Positions 60,301 to 64,000 of a DNA stretch of 64,000 nt are shown here, in pieces. The stretch comes from Tubiluchus corallicola (Eukaryota; Priapulida; Priapulimorpha; Priapulimorphida; Tubiluchidae): positions 1,274,001-1,338,000 of the forward strand of contig JAQGDQ010000017.1 in assembly GCA_030141605.1 (NCBI GenBank), written 5' to 3'. Every line of letters begins with the position of its first letter. Within the stretch, counting starts at the first letter, position 1. The notes beneath the pieces are model-generated. The model did not search any database. It was not told where the DNA came from and saw only the letters and a list, made by a program, of their open reading frames with translations. Made by a program: the position numbers and the translations under genes.

Positions 60301-62555
60301 AGAACACTCAGGCGACCGTGACAGAGTTGACGCAATCAGTCGAACAACTTAAACAAGCCGCTGCAGCATCTGAAGACAAGTTGAATGATGCGGTGTCGAC
60401 ACTAGAAGAGCAAGTGGGTGTTACATCTTACTTTTCTTTGTACTAATAATGACAAAGTGTATTATTAATGATAAGTGCATGTATTAATAATAACATGTTA
60501 ATTGTTATTAGCTATCCAGGTAAATAGCTAATAATTAGGTAACTAACTGGGGTAATCTTCTGTTATAGGTTTATTGATTTTTCTGGACTGTCTTATACGT
60601 TTCAGTTTTGTAGGTTTGTTTGCTGACAGTTTAAACAACAGTTCTTGATTTGTAGATTTAAATAGACAACATTTGTTTCTACTGCAATTCCAAAGTATAA
60701 AACAGAATGACTCCTACAAGATGCTTCTGAACAATGTTTGACTAGATCCATGATATGGGAAAGCAAAGTTCCTACCTTTTTTCTAGGTTCTTTTTATCAA
60801 GATAATTTTTGAAATTAGCTTGTCATAATGTCACGTGATATTGTAAACTAGTTGAGCAAGCTTGTCAGCTGAGTTGTGTATAATCGACGAACTTGACCAC
60901 TAGCCCATGCTCGTAAACTTCCATGCTAGTTGCTAGTAAACTGGTACTACTAAATGAGAGTTTTACGTAGAAACAAATTTTTGATATAACTTTTTGACTG
61001 GTTTAAATACAAAAGGATGTCAAAAGATTTATTTCTTTGTTTACTTTACAACTTGCTAACGGGATGTGTGTAGGATAGCGAAAATCACCTACTGCCGATG
61101 ATGCATTTTTTTATTGCGGTAGTTGCCGCTTAATAAAACCACACGTAATAAAACCAGTCAGATTTTAGAACCAATTTGGTGCGGTTCTATATTACTCTTG
61201 TAGAAACTATTGTTTAGAAAATTCGGTTAATAAAACCAGTGTGCCATTTATAAGACTACATTTTTTGGTAACAAACAGCAAAAGCAATAATAAAATGAAA
61301 AAAACTAAAATGTATTTTTGGTAGTTTGCTTATTTTTTAAGAAACAGTAGAAATTTAAATCACGTTTCCTAGATTCACCTCCGTTTAGTTTAAATCAAAC
61401 TGAAAGTTAAACGCTTGTTTGAAGTGAGCGTAACCGCTCTGAATGTACAGCTGCTAGACTTTAGACTGTTGAATGAACTGTTGAATGGAACAGAAGCACA
61501 CAGACTTAGATACATGGGAAAATTATAGTTCTTAGATAGATTTATAGACTACTGCAACCCAGTAGCCAGTGGGAAGTGCCTGAGACAGAGTGTAGCAGAC
61601 TTAGCTACAATTTTTTTGCTAATCTACTTATAAAATTTCTAAACCCTTTAGTTTCAAACCAGCTTTCAGACACCTGACTGTCACCTGTCTGTTCTTTACC
61701 TGTGCTGTAAACAGTCAAGTTAATCCACTTAATGTGGGACATTTCTATATAGAGTTTTTGTTGCAATAAAGTATTTCAGTGGTATTAACTTCTGTTTTAA
61801 ACGTTTCTGTCGTTGTATCTTGAAAAAAATTGTCTTGGAGGTGAATGAGAAATCTAACTACTTGTAGTTAAAACTGATAGCCAGTTAATAAATATATTTT
61901 TAAAAACTATTGTAAAAATGAAGTGTTTTTCTAAACACATGTGCGTACAACGGGACCCTACGTAATAAAATCACCGTTCATCCAAGACCACTTTTTGCTG
62001 GTCCCGTGGTGGTTTTATTAAGCAGCGGCTACTGAAGTATCAACTGTGGTTGGTTATTGACTTTAGCGATTTACTATGAATTCTGTGACTTTAAAAATTA
62101 TAGCTTAATTCCTGAATTGCTTTGCTTACTGCTAATGGCCAACATGGCATTTTGCATACTTTCTTTGATATTTCAAGTTGTTGGATATAATATAAGTTAC
62201 TATTAGTGCATACAAATACTTTGCTAAAACACCCCGTGTCCCATTAAAGGCAATTCCTACGACTTCTGTGCACCCTTTCCCAACTCAAGCCTATCGGTTG
62301 TTTCAGGATTAACTAGTTTCTTTTAATTTAGCTAATGAATTCACCTTAGTTAAAACTAAAATTAAATTTGCCTACAATTTTTAAATTTACTTCAAAAATT
62401 AAATTAATATATAATTTTAGATGACTAACAGCTTTGCTCAGAGCATACAACAATTAGAAGATGACAAAACTCGTCAACAGGTAGCAGCAGCAGAGCTAGA
62501 GAGCAAGCTGAAGCATGCGCACAATACTCTTGCTGCTGTGCAAAATAGGGTTGAG
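48345..62555 (+). CDS. GRIPAP1: GRIP1-associated protein 1 (GRASP-1), 5' part; continues past the window
   Basis: Rab4-effector coiled-coil protein of recycling endosomes that links to GRIP1 and AMPA-receptor traffic in vertebrate neurons. Twelve exons seen: 48345-48386, 49549-49615, 51817-51905, 52550-52657, 54192-54345, 55028-55079, 55417-55541, 57334-57417, 58280-58350, 58696-58823, 60236-60413, 62421-62555; all phases agree. The N-terminus MASALSDDEFQRMQ, AQLLELRTSNYDLDNK and then SENESLSHKLQSQEDDFRLQ match the vertebrate N-terminus closely. The rest is heptad-rich coiled coil (RIQAENEALRKN; KLRKKQESLVQLQEEKEKL). About 484 residues are covered of an expected ~840. The C-terminal half lies outside. 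Identification is firm for the N-terminal third. Confidence 0.93.
48489..49132 (-). mobile_element. 628-bp hAT transposon remnant with 8-bp target duplication
   Basis: Element 48497-49124, ends TAGGGTTACCATA on both strands, flanked by a perfect GTTATACT at 48489-48496 and 49125-49132. On the minus strand 48617-48799 encodes NANTERVFSLM...RNKLHVESVKGIL, the C-terminal dimerisation block of hAT transposases (SNA..ERVFS). Most of the transposase is deleted. It sits in GRIPAP1 intron 1, 110 bp from exon 1. Confidence 0.92.
49934..50458 (-). mobile_element. TTAA-flanked MITE, copy C
   Basis: TTAA at 49934-49937 and 50455-50458. Read on the minus strand it starts AGGAAAACCGGACGATTG and is co-linear with copies A and B. 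In GRIPAP1 intron 2. Confidence 0.8.
50592..51310. mobile_element. hAT-like non-autonomous element
   Basis: Inverted ends CAAGGGCCGGCTCTAGG and (minus) CAGGGCTGGCTCTGCAAC, ~720 bp. An AATTTGACACCCCAAAATTT motif lies near the right end. Flanks GCCTACAG / CGTACAAC are only partly alike. No transposase frame. Confidence 0.6.
52705..52745 (+). repeat. Partial duplicate of the exon 4 end of GRIPAP1
   Basis: TTGCAGGAGCTATCTATGGT plus TTGTCTACAT closely copies TTGCAAGAGCTGTCTAGGGT GTGTACAT at 52640-52668, 66 bp downstream; it includes an acceptor-like TTGCAG but a mutated donor (GGTTTG). Confidence 0.6.
54809..54878 (+). tRNA. tRNA-like sequence, probably a pseudogene or SINE head
   Basis: 70 bp with complementary ends TCTCTGT / ACAGAGG (7 pairs, one wobble), an A-box-like TAATGGTTAGCATAGTTGG and a B-box-like GGGTTCCACTTC, resembling Glu/Asp/Gly-type tRNAs. 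The anticodon stem does not pair well (GGCTAGAAACCTGG), so a functional tRNA is unlikely. In GRIPAP1 intron 5. Confidence 0.45.
55612..57247 (+). repeat. 55-bp satellite, about 30 copies, in GRIPAP1 intron 7
   Basis: Consensus AACAATATTCAACTAACATT / CATGGCTTACAAGCTTTGTT / GTTTCATGTGCATGT. A block of about seven units ending in the shortened unit AACAATGCTTACAAG occurs twice (ends near 56145 and 56524, ~379 bp apart) with the same order of variants, so there is a higher-order duplication. Confidence 0.97.
57919..58010 (+). repeat. (TG)n microsatellite
   Basis: About 90 bp of TG repeats with CG interruptions in GRIPAP1 intron 8. Confidence 0.95.
59240..59560 (-). pseudogene. Possible decayed Tc1/mariner transposase fragment
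   Basis: The minus strand reads HSVFQDNAPWY, like the catalytic 'xxQDNAPxH' box of Tc1/mariner DDE transposases, then a stop and AELRHFWTIRMKS; the upstream part has SIDVSTLRCTLRALI (helix-turn-helix-like). No ends were found. Confidence 0.35.
61118..62034. mobile_element. 917-bp MITE with CAGTAG..GCTTAATAAAACCAC ends
   Basis: Left end CGGTAGTTGCCGCTTAATAA plus AACCAC; right end on the minus strand CAGTAGCCGCTGCTTAATAA plus AACCAC. Further AATAAAACCA phrases lie inside each end. Pogo/Tigger-like. Between GRIPAP1 exons 11 and 12. Confidence 0.75.
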
Positions 62556-63251
62556 GTATGGTTCGTGTTTCTGTGACTTTGAACTATGTTTATTCTAGCA
62601 ACTAGAAACATAATTTTAACCATTACTAAACTTATCAAGCCATTTCTGATGTGTTGATACCATTTGTAAGTTTGGCTTTTGCTAATAATTTATTTTTATA
62701 ATTACTGATAAAGTAATGATAATTACTGATATATGACTGATTACTGGTATAAGTTAAAGAGTTTTCAGGCACTGTTTGCCCAATTTATTAGATTTTTCTA
62801 TTTATGCATTGCAAAATTCTCTGTCAAAGTTTGTGAATCTGGGGTTTCCAATTATTGAACACGAATTCTAGATGTGATTTTTTGCACTAAGACTAGCAGT
62901 TCATCTGTTTGTCAAATGCGAACAAATTTGTTCATACGTTATTCTAAAAAATGAAGTGTCTGGCTTCTATGTCCATTAATTCAGTATTCATACAGAGCGG
63001 TTCACAGCCAAGTGGCTTCATGCATATGCTCTGCATGAATGGTTCATGACTATTTGTGTGTATCATTGCTTTAGGCATTTTCAGTCACCATTCTGATCCT
63101 GGCTGCTTATTTAGGGAAGATATACATTTTTATCCAAATATCTCAAACAAGGTCAATGGCCTCTTAAGGTTACGGTAAGAAAGATATGAATTACGAAGAT
63201 ATGAATTACGTATCCAGTGAAATAAAATTAGACTTTCATCCGAACCCAGTT

Positions 63252-63370
63252 AAGACATCTCTGCTGGTTCAGTGGCTCATGTTAGAGAGAGTATTAGGGG
63301 AGTTTGTCCTTGGTAATGAGCCAGGTTCTGGTCTAGCCACCACTAGCAGAGTTCTCTACCAGAAGGTGAA
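63252..63370 (+). mobile_element. SINE-like copy, CTCTGCTGGTTTAGTGGC family
   Basis: TCTCTGCTGGTTCAGTGGCT (A-box-like) and GAGCCAGGTTCTGGTCTAGC (decayed B box) match 7025-7115. Confidence 0.45.
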
Positions 63371-63375
63371 AATTG

Positions 63376-63541
63376 TAAAAATGTATGTAGTTGAAGTAGT
63401 GAAATATCTGAATCTATGCATGTAGTTGAAGTGGTGAAATATCCGAATCTATGTATGTAGTTGAAGTGGTGAAATATCCGAATCTATGTATGTAGTTAAG
63501 GGGTGAAATATCCGAATCTATGGTGAAATATCCGAATCTAT
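63376..63541 (+). repeat. ~40-bp minisatellite, 4 copies plus a short one
   Basis: Units of TATGTAGTTGAAGTGGTGAA plus ATATCCGAATC; the last copies are shortened. In the last GRIPAP1 intron visible. Confidence 0.85.
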
Positions 63542-63717
63542 AATTTCATGTTAGAATCGATATTAAATTGAAGAAAATTGAATCGTATTCGAACGTTTGA
63601 TGCAGAAACCTAGCCACTGGTATTCACATTTAGTAAATCCTGCCTTTGAATGCTGGTTCTTGGCTTGCAGTATGGTAAAGCGTAAAACAAGATTTCGTGT
63701 GGTGAAATAACAAGTAC

Positions 63718-64000
63718 AGTACAGTAAATCCTCACTGAACGAGGCTAATGCATTCCAGCAAAATGCAACGTTAAGCGAAATGTTGCTAAACGAAGTCAAG
63801 ACTTCCATAGAAAGGAACGTAAAAGAACTGAGATACGTTCCAGAGACAAAAATCAATGCTGCTTAAATCATATAAATTAAAGGTTTTACTCATGTTTCTA
63901 CTGATTAATTTCTTTCTACTTGCTTGAAACCACCTATATATCTCACCTAGACAGTGATTAAACAGTAAACACTGCAGCAGAGTCAAAACCAACCCCTGGT
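63718..64000. mobile_element. Tigger-like element, left end, cut by the window edge
   Basis: TACAGTAAATCCTCACTGAA / CGAGGCTAATGCATTCCAG resembles Tigger terminal repeats (CAGTAGAACCTCGGTTAACGA-type). Confidence 0.45.

Noticed and set aside
1-64000. CRISPR arrays, bacterial operons, or riboswitches
   Set aside because: Intron-containing metazoan genes throughout; the tandem repeats have no constant-repeat/unique-spacer structure.

Overview
The window is AT-rich, intron-rich metazoan nuclear DNA, most likely from a non-vertebrate (marine-type) animal. Exons are short with GT-AG introns, introns are loaded with retroelement and MITE remnants, and the proteins align with bilaterian orthologues but are clearly diverged. 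The phylum cannot be fixed from the sequence alone.

Layout. (1) 204-9145 (+): last ~10 coding exons of a voltage-gated calcium channel alpha-2/delta subunit (CACNA2D family), 5' end outside the window, followed by a ~1.3 kb 3' UTR. (2) 9.1-13.3 kb: 3' UTR, a G-rich tandem repeat and unannotated DNA. (3) 13368-16416 (-): DPM3, the small stabilising subunit of dolichol-phosphate-mannose synthase. (4) 17879-29845 (+): SLC35C1, the Golgi GDP-fucose transporter, complete in six exons and divergent from DPM3, with a CCAAT-rich interval between them. (5) 30-35 kb: repeats only (a TA-flanked MITE with a LINE nested in it, a 290-bp foldback, a 90-bp minisatellite). (6) 35020-47731 (-): ACTR8 (ARP8, INO80 complex), twelve coding exons, one with a GC donor. 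(7) 48345-62555 and beyond (+): GRIPAP1/GRASP1, a coiled-coil endosomal protein, twelve exons seen, 3' end outside; it is head-to-head with ACTR8.

Functionally, DPM3 and SLC35C1 both serve glycosylation (ER mannose donor; Golgi fucose donor) and may share a bidirectional promoter; ACTR8 and GRIPAP1 form a second divergent pair. CACNA2D3 and ACTR8 are also close neighbours in vertebrates (from memory), so the CACNA2D-ACTR8 linkage may be ancient.

Nothing here looks like a new enzymatic system. The most unusual signals are structural: a minisatellite apparently seeded by the last codons of ACTR8, two head-to-head pairs of tRNA-Thr(TGT)-like SINE heads, three TTAA-flanked MITE copies, a 628-bp hAT remnant with a perfect 8-bp target duplication just inside GRIPAP1 intron 1, and a 55-bp intronic satellite with a higher-order duplication.
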